From Mytilisepta virgata (Eukaryota > Mollusca > Bivalvia > Mytilida > Mytilidae), in NCBI GenBank assembly GCA_028015205.1, contig CM051511.1, forward strand, positions 6,076,001 to 6,140,000: a DNA stretch of 64,000 nucleotides, in the 5' to 3' direction. Numbering within the stretch: position 1 is the stretch's first letter; each line of letters begins with the position of its first letter. This document shows, piece after piece, positions 1-9,649 of this stretch. A program made the translations under genes and the position numbers. Below the pieces are notes generated by a model. The model had not been told where the DNA came from. It did not search any database and saw only the letters and a program-made list of their open reading frames with translations.

Positions 1-1060
1 AAAAATCTTGAGAAAAAGCTGGATGAAAGGGAGAAAAGATTTGATGAACTGGTACGTATATTTCTATTTAAAACCTTAAGATTCATGAAAAGGTTAGTAA
101 ATAGTAAAGTAATTGGTTAGCAATTTTACACATATAAGTGTTAATCATAAGATGCTGAGGACCTCTAACAGCGCAATTTTCCATTGAAAAATTCTCCTTT
201 TAAATAAGGAAAGTTGAAAATCTTTGCGTGTTGTCAGTTGCGTTGAGCATTACTAGTCACTAGGGAGAATAGATTTCAGATTGTTAATGACCTACCTATA
301 GACTAATAGGCAGTTTCTTTCCCTGGAAGGAAAATGCAATAAGACATGCAACGAACAAGCTTAAATCACTGCCTAGGTGGTACTTCGTAACTGGTAACTA
401 ATGGTCACTAGCCTGTGAACATCAAGGTTGTGAGTTTGAATCGCGCTCGGGGATTGTGCGTTCGACTACGATAAGGGGAGATAATGAATATGGCAAAAGA
501 ATACTAAAGCGCCAAAGAGTGCTACAATCCCATAAATTCGAAATCTAAAGAAAAGACAGAATCATGAGAATGGAACACAACAAGCAAACGCCACAAGGAT
601 ACATGTATAACTAAATGAGTAAAAACATATTACGAACCAAACAAAAATAGCGCAAAAGCACAGAAACTAAAGCGTTAGCAATTTGAACTCCCACTAGAAA
701 CCCGTGAGTGATACCAGGTACTCCGGAAGGGTAAGCATGTCCTGCTCCGTTAGCGGCAGCTGACTGTAAATGTTGAATTAAAAATTTATAATTATATACA
801 CAAGATGTCAATCAATTTGTTGTACTCGGATTGTTTTCAATTGTTCTCGATTATTAACTGTGGAAACACAATCTACCAACGAGTTAGAAAGTGTACAAAA
901 ATGATGTAAGAAGCAGTAACATTTTTTTATAGCTTACTTGAATATTAAATGGTCAGAATTGTGGTAAATTAGAATTCGTATGTGTATAAATAATCTGTTA
1001 TATATTTGTTAATATTAGGGCAAGAAGTTGGAAGCGTTTTTCGAGAATTTCAACAAATAG
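1..1060 (+). CDS. 3' end of a coiled-coil host gene, two exons (partial)
   Basis: Bases 1-51 read in frame 1 as a charged coiled-coil segment (LEKKLDEREKRFDEL) ending at a donor, ctg|gtacgt. The frame resumes in phase 0 after an acceptor at 1017-1018 (aatattag|ggc), giving GKKLEAFFENFNK and TAG at 1058-1060. Exons are 1-51 and 1019-1060, and the intron is 967 bases. The gene enters from the left edge, so family and total length are unknown; only a C-terminal coiled coil is visible. The polypyrimidine tract before the acceptor is weak. The intron contains old repeat debris. Splicing is inferred from the matching frame and consensus sites, without transcript evidence. Confidence 0.5.
361..450 (+). 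repeat. Possible tRNA-derived SINE fragment
   Basis: A B-box-like stretch (GAGTTTGAATCGC, 432-444) follows a stretch with weak A-box resemblance. No cloverleaf can be folded, so this is not a functional tRNA gene; at most it is an old SINE head. Confidence 0.2.
540..800 (-). repeat. Remnant of a Penelope-like element 3' tail
   Basis: The minus strand contains a short open stretch with AGHAYPSGVPGITHGF. This parallels the tail of the Penelope-like copies further right (AGTAYPSGAPGFTPGF at 37.9 kb, YSSGAPDSTPGFFG at 60.6 kb). No RT motif remains. It lies inside the intron of the partial host gene. The assignment rests on this short match. Confidence 0.35.
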
Positions 1061-1284
1061 TAGCACCATTTCTATTGAAATTATCATCTGAACATGAATA
1101 CCACATACTCTTTCTTCTATGTTTTTCCACTTATTACGTATCTTCATTTACCATATCATTTTGTTTGGTTATTTCGACCTGAATGTGTTACTATAGTGTG
1201 GTATATGAAACGAAGAAAAAGACAATTCCAAATGCCTTTTAACTTGCAAAATATATTTTAAAACTCTAAACTAAATGTTTGCAC

Positions 1285-1290
1285 AATAAA
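1285..1290 (+). terminator. Poly(A) signal of the partial host gene
   Basis: AATAAA lies 225 bases after the TAG at 1058-1060 and is followed by an A-rich tract. This is a reasonable 3' end for the gene entering from the left. Confidence 0.4.
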
Positions 1291-1310
1291 GCATAAGGAA
1301 AAAAAGTATA

Positions 1311-2100
1311 GAACAATAGATAGCTTTCAAATTTTTGTTAAAGCTTTGAAGAGAAGAAAATAATATTTTTTTCTACATGTATATTGAAGATAAATCATAA
1401 AAGTCACTTTTTTATTTTTATATTTTCTGCTTGGTGGAAATATTCAAGACAATTTCATGTTTTTTTTTGTATATTTCACTTTTATTATGTTTTTCTGATT
1501 TTTCTATTTTCTCATTTCACGACGCGTATAGTACATGTATTTTCTTTTGCACCTGTATATATTCGGTTAACGTATCATTTAAGGTAATGTTGTATTGAAA
1601 TTGAACAAAGCACACTATATACTATTGAGTCAATCTTTTTTTCTCTTTTGTTTTCGTTTGTACCTTTTAAATTATATATACAGTCTTTGTTTTTATTTTG
1701 TATGATTATTTTTTTTATAGTAAAAAGCTACTGTATTTACATGCGTGGATGTTATGTATATTAAGATCTAAAATAAAAGAATATCAAGATAAGAAAAGCC
1801 TTCTAAAAAAAGAAGTTAAAATTATATATTCTTTATTGATATGCTATCAAATTATTAGTTGCTAAGAATATAACATTTTATTTCAATTTTTGAAAATCAT
1901 TTTTGAATTCTTAAAAACGTGTTCATGGATAAAAAATGAAATATATTTTTTTTTGTTTATTTAAAACAGAAAACAAAAATATTAGTGGTATCATTTTGTA
2001 TCATACTTTAAAAATATTTGTCCTGTATGCCTATTTTAAAAAGTTATTTATATCAAAAACCAAATTATAACAGCTATTATAAATTATTGGTTGGTTTGTT
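1311..2100. other. AT-rich stretch, nothing recognised
   Basis: Very T- and A-rich sequence with short homopolymers and only chance ORFs. I see no repeat family or exon. Confidence 0.6.
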
Positions 2101-2352
2101 TGTTTAGTAGGAGTTTAACGCCGTTTTCAGCACATTTTGGCCATTTCGCGGCGACAAGTTTTTATTGGTGGTGGAAGCCAGAGTATCCGGAGAGAACCAC
2201 CGACCTTCGGTAGGAAAATTGGCAATCCTTGTCAAGATAGGAGTCGAACATACCCCGCCACAGGTGAGATTCGAACTCACAACCCCAGCGTTGACAGGCT
2301 AGTCAGTAGTAGTCATGACGAACTACTTAGAACACTCGGCCATCTTCACGAA
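2101..2352 (-). repeat. tRNA-derived SINE, reverse orientation
   Basis: The block running from aacgccgttttcagc through ggtggaagcc, accaccgaccttcgg and gagattcgaactcac to cactcggccatc has the layout of a SINE family common in molluscs. The reverse complement carries a Pol III B-box (GAGTTCGAATCTC) about 90 bases from its 5' end, as expected for a tRNA head read on the minus strand. The 81-aa ORF running through it on the plus strand is a chance frame. The family match is from memory of mollusc repeats and was not searched. Confidence 0.6.
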
Positions 2353-2399
2353 AAAAATAAAACACCGACAACATTTAATTGAACAATATTCAATAAAGA

Positions 2400-5079
2400 C
2401 GCACGCTTTAATATTATTCCTTTAACAATGTGTTGATTTTTACAACACCTTAAATTAGCGAATTCATTAAAAGATTGACTTTCCAAAATTGACATCCTCC
2501 ATTTTGGAATGTCATCTATTAAACCCCGTGAGAGAGTGAATACATGAATGGGGACGTTTACAAATTTTGCGTTTGTTAATTTATTATTGTTTATTTTGTT
2601 TATTTTTTATTTCATTTTTGTAATTAGAAACTTATATAGAACTCTTCATATTGCCTTAAACTACAGTAACTGAAATAGAATATTATATATATCTCTTTGG
2701 TATTTCTTGACTTTACATATATATATTTCATGTGAATTATATCTCTATACAAAGGTAGGATAGAAAGAATAATTTGTCATTTGTAATATATATCAATCAA
2801 AAAATTTAATGATATAGATAAAAATATATTTGTTTTTAGTTAATTCGATGATTCTTTCAAATATAAATGTTTTAGACTTATTATATGTGGTAGAAAATAA
2901 ATATAATTTTTATACTAGGGCCGGAAAATGATATACACATGTATGATTTTATAAGATTCATAAGATTCAAGAGATTTGATTGGATAAATGATGTTGAGCA
3001 ACAGTGTTACACAGTTTGATATACCTCACAACACTTAAGAGGAGAATTTTTAAACAATTGTAGAATAGATGAAACCTTCAAGACTTTAAAAAAAAACTTA
3101 TCATAAAGCTTATTTCCATTTTTGAAGATGAAAAGGTTTTAAAATGGTTTGTAATAAAACGTTAAAAAGTTTCTTAATTGCATATTAAAACCATATTAAA
3201 ACCGTTTTAAAGAATGTTTAATTGGTAAATTTTCTTTATATGTTAAAGAGCTCACGAGAATCATGTGTATTATATAAATATATTCGTACCCCGTACATTT
3301 TACAGCAAAACTGAAATAATACTCTGAGCAAACGGTATTACAGGAACGGCAAGAATGTTCCAAATCTTAAGCAGTGTACATATGCCTTTTTAATATCAAA
3401 ATATTGTGATATTGGTATTTTGTACTTTAGTTGATATTTCATGCAATCAGCTTATGTTTATATTATTTTTTATGCCCCTTTGTGTGCCCCTATTTTGGAC
3501 CAATAAATCTTGTATCTTGCTATTATAGTGTAGTTGGGGTTATTATTCTTCTTCTCAAGTAAAGCTGGCAGATAGAGTTATAATATAGTTAGTTTTTGCC
3601 TTTAGCCTATTGGTGACCAAGATGTATCCGATTGGCTTCATATTTCATTTGATGAATAATACATCCCTCCTTCAAAGTGTTTTGTTAGACTCCATTAAAA
3701 TTCAGTAATTTTTCTTAAGTCGTATATTTAAAAATATTTTAAGAATGTGTGAACATGGTATTAACAAGATTCATTTATTACAACATTGCTTGTATTCCAT
3801 GCACAGAAAATGGAACATATAGTGTTTAAAGAATACAAACAGCTGATAAGTACGTGTATACGGATTCTGAAACCATTCTTTTGACGTCAGCCTATTCATC
3901 AAACTGTAGAGTAATTTTTATGAACCTACATTTTCACGCTTAATTTGGAAAATTGTTCACCATTCTTAGCGATTTTAAATATTAATGCCATATGAACGAT
4001 TCTTTTGGCTTTATAATAAAAGATGCATTCTCACTTGGAGTTAAATAAGCAAAAGGTTTCATTTCAAGTCCATATATGGCAAAATGCAGGTCAGGCGAAG
4101 CCACCACCAATATTGTCTGTGGAATACGGGTGGCAACTGTCAAGTAATGTCCTTATTAAGTACTTCTTCGAGGGTCAGATGTCTTCAGATTGTCACTACC
4201 GTAGTTTCCGTCTGCAATATGCAATCGTTCAGCTCTGATGTTTACAGGAATGACTTGTACAAGACTTGTACTTCCATAGGGGGAGTGTAGTACTTGTGGA
4301 GTTTCCACTTATATGGATACTGGTTTTTTACATGCGTAATAAATATGATTTAATGTTCTATGCTTCATACGTAACTTTCGATTAACAAGAGTTTGTAAAT
4401 AATTTGCTAGAAAATGAAAAGTCTCATTACTGCATGTCGGGCAGTTTTGTCGTCCATGTTTTTTCTATCGATTGTTGAACATCTGAAATAATTGGTAAAA
4501 AATTATCAGATACCTTCATAATCAATGTAAATTAGTTATTCGTATTGTACGATTAATACCTGACTTGAACTCCTGGTTTAAAGTAGGAGACTACCAATTT
4601 TGAATGAAGAGAAAGGGGCATAATTTAACATCTCAGATTGGTTTTTTCCCTTGATTGTTTTCAATTTCTTAGATAAAGATATCTGAGATATAACAGGAAA
4701 AAGAAATTAATGAAAATTTATTCTTGGTTCCCTGGATATCAGAGAAACCTTTGAACTTGTCATAAAAGTTAATTTTGACTTTTTGACGTTTAACTTTTAA
4801 TCTCGGAAAATTGCACAACTTGTAAACTTTACGACCAGTCGAAATTGAAGGCGCATACTATTATCTTCATGAAAAGGTGTAAATTAGCCGTGTGTCAGGG
4901 TGGTTGACTAAACTCAGAAATTGGCTATTGAAGTCACTGTACTAATAATATAATTCGTTATTCCATTAATATTTACAAAATCAGAAAATCAAACCTTTCT
5001 TTAAATAAATTGCACAAAATTGAGAAGGAATTACTTCGTTATTAAATGATTTGTTTGAAAAAGAGTACTCTGATCTTAA
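2400..5079. other. AT-rich non-coding stretch
   Basis: No ORF with recognisable domains, no clear exon and no element termini. Two overlapping plus-strand ORFs near 4.02-4.29 kb show no motif, and neither do the minus-strand frames there. Confidence 0.5.
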
Positions 5080-5207
5080 TTACACGGAAACTTCTTGTGA
5101 ACTATTTTAACGGCTAAATATAAAATCAACGACAAAAGCTTTCAGGGTTCTTTGTCGTTGATTTTATTTTTAGCAGTTAAAATAGTTCACAAAAAGTGTC
5201 CGTGTAA
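5080..5207. repeat. Palindromic MITE-like hairpin, ~57-bp arms
   Basis: The arm from ttacacggaaacttcttgtg to aaatcaacgacaaa is followed by a 14-base spacer and then by its near-perfect reverse complement ending gtccgtgtaa. The whole 128-bp unit folds as one hairpin with a few mismatches. It has no coding capacity. Such foldback units are usually non-autonomous DNA transposons. Confidence 0.6.
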
Positions 5208-5354
5208 CTAGGGTTAGGGCACAGCTTTTCAATAGCTTTGCTAGGGGTATTGTCGTACAAATGACACTATACAAACTGTATCATGATAATATGGATCAAA
5301 CAATACAAAGATAATGAGTGACCGGTTTTTACTGTTAACAATTTTAATTCAGTG

Positions 5355-5424
5355 ATAGTTATCCCATGAGGACGCGGTGTGTCTGTACAAGATCATCCTG
5401 AGGGCATCCGAATGGGATAACTAT
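5355..5424. repeat. 13-bp inverted repeat with 44-base spacer
   Basis: atagttatcccat at 5355-5367 is the exact reverse complement of 5412-5424. The spacer is GC-richer than its surroundings. It could be a small foldback element; no function is evident. Confidence 0.4.
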
Positions 5425-5584
5425 TTTACATCCCAGCTCATTCGGGGTAAATAATAATAAACTTAAAGTAAAGATGTCAGTACTATTATACGTTATAGAT
5501 TTACTTTTATGTATATTATATATTGAATACCCCATTGGAACCCATAACATCATGTTTATATACTAGGTAAAATTAACACTTGCT

Positions 5585-5665
5585 TGGTGTGAGCTTCCGA
5601 AGTCTAGTGCTTAAGGCGTCTGTACAATATACTAAAGGTTCCAGGTTCGAATCTCAGTAGATTCT
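5585..5665 (+). repeat. tRNA-related SINE head
   Basis: An A-box-like TAGTGCTTAAGG (5605-5616) is followed 28 bases later by a canonical B-box GGTTCGAATCTC (5644-5655). Spacing fits a Pol III internal promoter. No complete acceptor stem is visible, so a SINE is favoured over a tRNA gene. Confidence 0.45.
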
Positions 5666-5699
5666 TTCAAAAATTTTAATGTAAATTTTTAAATGTGAT

Positions 5700-6690
5700 T
5701 TATGTTTCAATATAAATTTTCTAAGTTTTAATCGTGAGTAAATTGTTCCCACCAACTTTAAACGTAACAAAGAACTCTTGATGGGGTGATCTGGCAGGGG
5801 TGTATGGACAAAGTAGCCGGGATGTAACTTTAATTAAATCTATACAACAATACAATGATGGTATAAAAGTGTTATACGAGGTACATGTAGAATAATTAAG
5901 CATAAATTCATAATAATTAAACCACGCCAGTGGCATTGTGATTTAGTTTTTAAAGAACCTTCATTTATTCATAGTAACTCCTACATATAATTTAAGTTTG
6001 ACCAATAACGAACCCCAAAGACTAATATACGGATTTATAAACAAACTATTATATTTGACAATCGCGTCTAATTGACTGAGTATAGATCAAAGACTTGGTG
6101 ATTTGTGGGTTTGGGAATTTATCAGTTGATATTTGAAATATGATTTTAAAAAAATTATACTATTCTTGTTATGTATAAATATTGTTATTTCCTTCATTTT
6201 CTTGATTTAATTAACAGTTTGCTGATTTACGGATTGTAAATTATATTTACTCACAATATTTTTTTCTGGCAGATACATGATTTAAAGTGTTTTGTATCAA
6301 CTGAACCTCATTTACATAAGATTTCATACTTTACCTGTATATTGGTATTTTACATAGATATTAAAATGAAAAATATATATAGTTTTATTTTATATTTAGT
6401 ATTAAATGCCGATTCTACATAATGTTATTTGACTGTGAGTAGAAATAGTTCATGATAACCTACATTAACATGTATATTACTACTCAAAATGCTTTTCATA
6501 GCCATATATATCATAAACAAAATGATAAACAGAATTAGAGATAACTTCGGACAGTGGTTCAATTCTGCTCCGTTAGTACTTACCAGCGCTCAATTTTCAC
6601 ACTGCCATATTTTTACATGTATGTGAATCGTGAAGGTTGACATTTTAATAATAATTTCCCCGCCTTAGTATGATAGAAAGAATTTAAGGA
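5700..6690. other. AT-rich stretch left of the virus-like element
   Basis: Only chance ORFs. No target-site duplication matching the right flank of the virus-like element could be recognised at its left edge. Confidence 0.5.
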
Positions 6691-6697
6691 AGGAGGT

Positions 6698-6826
6698 GCC
6701 TATATGAGTAGTAAGGAGTGATCAGTTTTATCCCCCCAAAAACCTGTGGGAATTGTGGCGTTTCAAATATGGTCATGCCCTCCCCCTTTTCTATATATGG
6801 TCATCCATCTTTTTATGACGCCACCG
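6698..6826. repeat. Left terminal inverted repeat of the virus-like element
   Basis: It matches the reverse complement of 12369-12525 over its whole length. The right copy is about 28 bases longer because of a G-run and an extra ggtcat unit. It contains a TATA-like ctatatatgg at about 6791 and two atggtcat motifs. Weaker similarity to the right-hand direct repeats (ggagtc(c)ttatttg) continues to about 6915. Confidence 0.8.
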
Positions 6827-6961
6827 GAAGTTGTCCGATGTTGAGCTCACCGGAACCGGAAATGAATTGTCACGTGATCGAAAATCATCCAATCAAAAGG
6901 AGGAGTCTTATTTGTAAGTGCGTAGAAACGAGCCTATTTCATTTCATCACCATCCGTTCGC

Positions 6962-7234
6962 ATGAACAGACGTGACCAAAAGAAGCTCCTGAGTCATTTA
7001 GTAAGATTAGTCGAAGAAACACCCACGGAGGAAGTCGTGAATTATTTAGTAGCACAACGTATTTTGACCCAAGATCTTGCCGAGGACATCGTCTATCAAA
7101 ACACCAGTAGACGAAAAAACAGACAATTGATCTTCACCCTGAAGAGAAGAGGTCCTCGAGCCTATAGACTCTTTATCGAAGCTCTTCGAGTCCACGAGTG
7201 TGAAGAGTTAGCATATTTATTGGAATGTACCTGA
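6962..7234 (+). CDS. CARD-domain protein (90 aa) of a virus-like element
   Basis: The 90-residue product is essentially one death-fold domain of the CARD family, closest by eye to the CRADD/caspase-2 type. It has an N-terminal RRDQKKLLSHLVRLVEE helix, a middle YLVAQRILTQDLAEDI segment, a basic TSRRKNRQLIFTL helix, and the typical RRGPRAYRLFIEAL segment before a last acidic helix. CARDs pair with other CARDs in apoptosis, inflammasome and antiviral adaptor complexes. A stand-alone viral CARD is therefore plausibly a decoy or adaptor acting on host signalling; that role is inference. The ATG lies 136 bases inside the left terminal repeat. The next ORF overlaps its end by 10 bases. The frame is uninterrupted. 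Confidence 0.75.
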   Translation: MNRRDQKKLLSHLVRLVEETPTEEVVNYLVAQRILTQDLAEDIVYQNTSRRKNRQLIFTLKRRGPRAYRLFIEALRVHECEELAYLLECT

Positions 7235-7479
7235 CCAACGTCGTCGCACAAGCCAATTTGGCATGTTCCATCGATCTACGCGCTTTGACCTATCGTTTGT
7301 CAAACGTCCGCTACGATCCTCGTTCGTTTTCGGGACTGATCTGGCAACATCGAAAGATTGGAGGAAACTGTCTGTTATTTTCTAACGGAACCATTGACTG
7401 TAACGGAAAATGTCAGTCCATACAAGAGGCTAGACTCCGCGTGCGTCGATACGCTAGAGTTCTACAACGCATGGGTTAA
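7225..7479 (+). CDS. Single-repeat TATA-binding-protein-like protein (84 aa)
   Basis: Residues 5-84 match one repeat of the TBP saddle. NVVAQANLACSIDL (5-18) corresponds to the first strand with its conserved Asn-Leu, RYDPRSFSGLI (29-39) to the Tyr-x-Pro-x-x-Phe block, LLFSNGTIDCNG (50-61) to the Phe-Ser-x-Gly DNA-contact strand, and RVRRYARVLQRMG (72-84) to the last helix. Cellular TBP has two such repeats on one chain. This ORF has only one, so DNA binding would need a homodimer or a host partner. It starts at ATG 7225 inside the end of the CARD ORF in another frame and is uninterrupted. A role in steering host transcription initiation to viral promoters is inference. Confidence 0.75.
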   Translation: MYLTNVVAQANLACSIDLRALTYRLSNVRYDPRSFSGLIWQHRKIGGNCLLFSNGTIDCNGKCQSIQEARLRVRRYARVLQRMG

Positions 7480-7481
7480 TG

Positions 7482-7509
7482 TGGTGGTGGTGGTGGCGGT
7501 GGTGGTGTG
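7482..7509 (+). repeat. (GGT)n microsatellite
   Basis: A run of gtggtggtggtggcggtggtgg lies between the TBP-like and penton-like ORFs. It is complementary to the CCA-rich run at about 8089-8118 that encodes a proline tract in the ATPase gene. Confidence 0.8.
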
Positions 7510-7538
7510 ATAAAAGTTTATAAGAGGAGACAGAAAAG

Positions 7539-7991
7539 ATGTTCATTTCATACACGATGGAAGAGTTTTACCTGTTTGTCAATAGCAGCGATTCGCTGGA
7601 GCACTTCCCTCAAAATAACGGAGGTCAGTTCAGAATAATGCTACCGAAGACTTACTCCATGGATGGATTGTAGGAATGTGCCTTGCTAGAGTTGAAGTTC
7701 GTGCCTGCATTCGAATCACCGACGAAAAAGATTTACGTGTGCAGCGATGTGGTTGGGGATTGGTCTTACGTTAGAGACAACTTCCAACCTCTCTTACAGT
7801 CTGTGTCCGTAGGAAACGAAGAGATAACGGATATTGTCTTTGAACGACCTCGCTACGTAATGGTCCGTAACAACGACATGAAAACGATGGAAATTACCTT
7901 AAAAGACGATCAGTTAAACATCTGTCGATATAAGGATGATCACGTGTTCTGTTTGTTCCACTTCCAAAAAGTTATAAGAGGAAGAGAGTAA
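7539..7991 (+). pseudogene. Penton/minor-capsid-like protein gene with internal stop
   Basis: From ATG 7539 the frame reads a short leader, then MEEFYLFVNSSDSLEHF, a spaced FPQNNGGQF and a LPKTYSMDG segment. This is the layout seen at the N-terminus of penton or minor-capsid proteins of Polintons and adintoviruses: Phe-Tyr start, Asn-rich turn, Leu-Pro. An in-frame TAG at 7671-7673 interrupts it, and the same frame then continues to 7991 with ALLELKFVPAF and further beta-rich sequence. The total of about 150 codons is shorter than the family usually shows, so the C-terminus may also be lost. The protein would form part of the virion shell. The family call is from motif layout only. Confidence 0.5.
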
Positions 7992-8006
7992 TACGGATCG
8001 TTAAAG

Positions 8007-8906
8007 ATGAAGTGTCCTACCTGTCACAAGCCGTTTTCCAGAAGAGACGCCATGTTGAGACATCATTGTCAAATGCATGGAAGAGGAGCACCACCACCGC
8101 CACCACCACCACCACCACATTCGCCACCGTCGACGCCTGAGCATCGTTTTCGCTTCCGACATCCTTTCACCATGATCGTGTCGGGACCTTCGTCCTGCGG
8201 CAAGACGTACTTTGTCAAAGAAATGCTGAGACGAACACAAAGCGCGATGACTCCCACACCAGAGAGAATTGTCTGGTTGTACAAACGATGGCAACCGCTC
8301 TATGACGAAATACGACGGGAAGTGGAACCAAGGGTGGAGTTTGTTCGCGGAATACCTTCGGACTTGGACGCCGACCATTATTTTGACACCCGCAAAAGAA
8401 ACATGGTGGTATTGGACGACATGATGTCCATCAAGGACCCTCGAATCAACGACAGAAGTATCGCATCATCGGAACCTGTCGGTCGTCTCCGTTAATCAGA
8501 ACCTGTACTTTGGCAAAGATCTCAGAGAAGAAACTGCCATTACCTAGTCCTCTTTAACAACCCAGTCGATCGTCAACCTATTGCCACATAGGGAAGACAG
8601 ATGGATCCGCGGAATAGAGATTATCTACTAAGGGTCTTCGAACAGGTGATGAAGAGTCCCCATAGTTATCTTCTAGTGGACTTAAAGGCCGATACACCAG
8701 ATCATTTGAGACTGCGAGACAACATCTTGGGGAAGGGAGAGGAGGAAGAAACCGCCGACTCGAAAGACGATATGGATATTGACGAAGAAGACAGTGTCCG
8801 CGACGAATCAGACCTCTTGGCTTGCACAGATTGCGGACTAGTGTTTGTACACGCATGGGGACTTAGAGAGCATCAAGAGAGAGATTGTCAACCGCCGCGC
8901 AAATGA
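8007..8906 (+). pseudogene. A32/FtsK-type genome-packaging ATPase with terminal zinc fingers, broken
   Basis: The gene opens with a C2H2 finger (CPTCHKPFSRRDAMLRHH, residues 3-20), then a proline run, then Walker A (GPSSCGKTYF) and Walker B (MVVLDDMM). The sensor-like HHRNLSVVSVNQNLYF lies in the +1 frame at about 8464-8530. The frame returns near 8532 (CHYLVLFNNP), hits a stop near 8589, and continues with YLLVDLKADTPDHLRLRDN, typical of the ATPase C-terminus. It ends with an acidic linker and a CTDCGLVF...HQERDC finger. Compensating indels and the internal stop mark a pseudogene. This motor drives DNA into capsids in the Polinton/adintovirus/NCLDV lineage. The N-terminal zinc finger fused to the ATPase is unusual in my experience of the family. 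Confidence 0.75.
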
Positions 8907-8909
8907 TGT

Positions 8910-9341
8910 AGAAAGGAGAGCAATGACGTCAAAGGAACCTACGGGTACGAGTTGGAATGTTACCTCGAAGACTTACCGGTCAATGTGTGCTGCGCCAACG
9001 ACCTTCCAGCCAAAGTCGAGAACAGACCTTGGAGTTTTGTCGTCAACACGGACGATTGCGACGGAAAAGGCATTCACTGGGTAGCGTTTCATTTTTCCAA
9101 AGACGGACCTGCCGAATTCTTCGATTCCTTTGGACGGGCACCCGAGACCTATCACCGTCGCTTCAGAAACGTTTTGATAGTCAACGGTCTTCAATACATG
9201 TTGAACAAGGTTCGTGTGCAACCTCGGGACGGAGACAGCTGTGGATTATATTGCGTTCGATTTATCCAGGACAGACACAAGAACTTTACCATGGAGCACA
9301 TCGTCAATGAACTCTCTGCTAGAGACCCAAAACAGACCTAA
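8910..9341 (+). pseudogene. Adenain-like (Ulp1/C48-type) maturation cysteine protease, start unclear
   Basis: The frame from 8910 to the TAA at 9339-9341 carries the triad of adenovirus-type proteases. Counting from the TTG at 8952, His42 lies in GIHWVAFHF, Asp58 in FFDSFGR, Gln90 in VRVQPRDG and Cys97 in DGDSCGLYCVRF. The 16-residue His-Asp and 7-residue Gln-Cys spacings fit the family. Such enzymes cleave capsid precursors during virion maturation. No ATG is found in frame between the ATPase stop (8904-8906) and the conserved region; the nearest ATGs (8923, 8957) are in other frames. The start is therefore lost or shifted, although the catalytic core looks intact. It is followed by AATAAA at 9364-9369. 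Confidence 0.75.
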
Positions 9342-9363
9342 GACGAATTGAAAGACTATTATC

Positions 9364-9369
9364 AATAAA
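9364..9369 (+). terminator. Poly(A) signal after the virus-like plus-strand genes
   Basis: AATAAA lies 23 bases after the protease stop, at the point where the plus-strand set meets a putative minus-strand exon. A second AATAAA lies at 9409-9414. Confidence 0.45.
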
Positions 9370-9417
9370 TCGTTGAATATAATCATGTCATGAACATGTT
9401 TTGTCATGAATAAAATA

Positions 9418-9634
9418 TCAATGCGTTTTGTTTGTTGTCGTCTTCTTCAGTTTCCCACGGTGCTTCCCCGTTGGCCCAGGGTCTGGCTTGAAGTGCACCG
9501 GCTCCACTCTGATAATGGTGTTGCATCCCGTGGAGGTAGAGTTGACGTGTGTGAGGGAAACGTGCCGTACATCTTCGACATCGAAACGATCTGCCGTCTG
9601 GGCGTGAACTGGGTCCGGGTGTCGGTTTAGTGGA
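9418..9634 (-). CDS. Putative 3' terminal exon of an unidentified minus-strand gene
   Basis: Read on the minus strand, a long T-run ending ttttatag|tcc forms a splice acceptor at 9635-9636. It is followed by 72 open codons to TGA (9420-9418). The product has charged and polar sequence such as RFDVEDVRHVSLTHVN and a basic tail, GPTGKHRGKLKKTTTNK. Base composition resembles the GC-richer viral genes, unlike the AT-rich DNA to its right. No family is recognised. The 74-aa plus-strand ORF over the same bases is an alternative but has no domain either. If real, the gene converges on the protease gene, and its upstream exons would lie to the right. Confidence 0.3.
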
Positions 9635-9649
9635 CTATAAAAAAAAACG

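Noticed and set aside
2137..2382. 81-aa plus-strand ORF
   Set aside because: Runs through a reverse SINE with a Pol III B-box; not a protein gene.
4023..4290. Two overlapping plus-strand ORFs as a host exon
   Set aside because: No splice-bounded frame, no recognisable domain on either strand.
5600..5660. tRNA gene
   Set aside because: A and B boxes are present but no acceptor or anticodon stem can be folded; a SINE head fits better.
8001..8378. 125-codon minus-strand ORF over the ATPase
   Set aside because: Shadow of the ATPase gene; its Trp and Arg runs are the complement of the proline tract.
9406..9630. 74-codon plus-strand ORF after the protease
   Set aside because: No domain and no ordered context. 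The minus-strand frame with a strong acceptor explains the open stretch at least as well.
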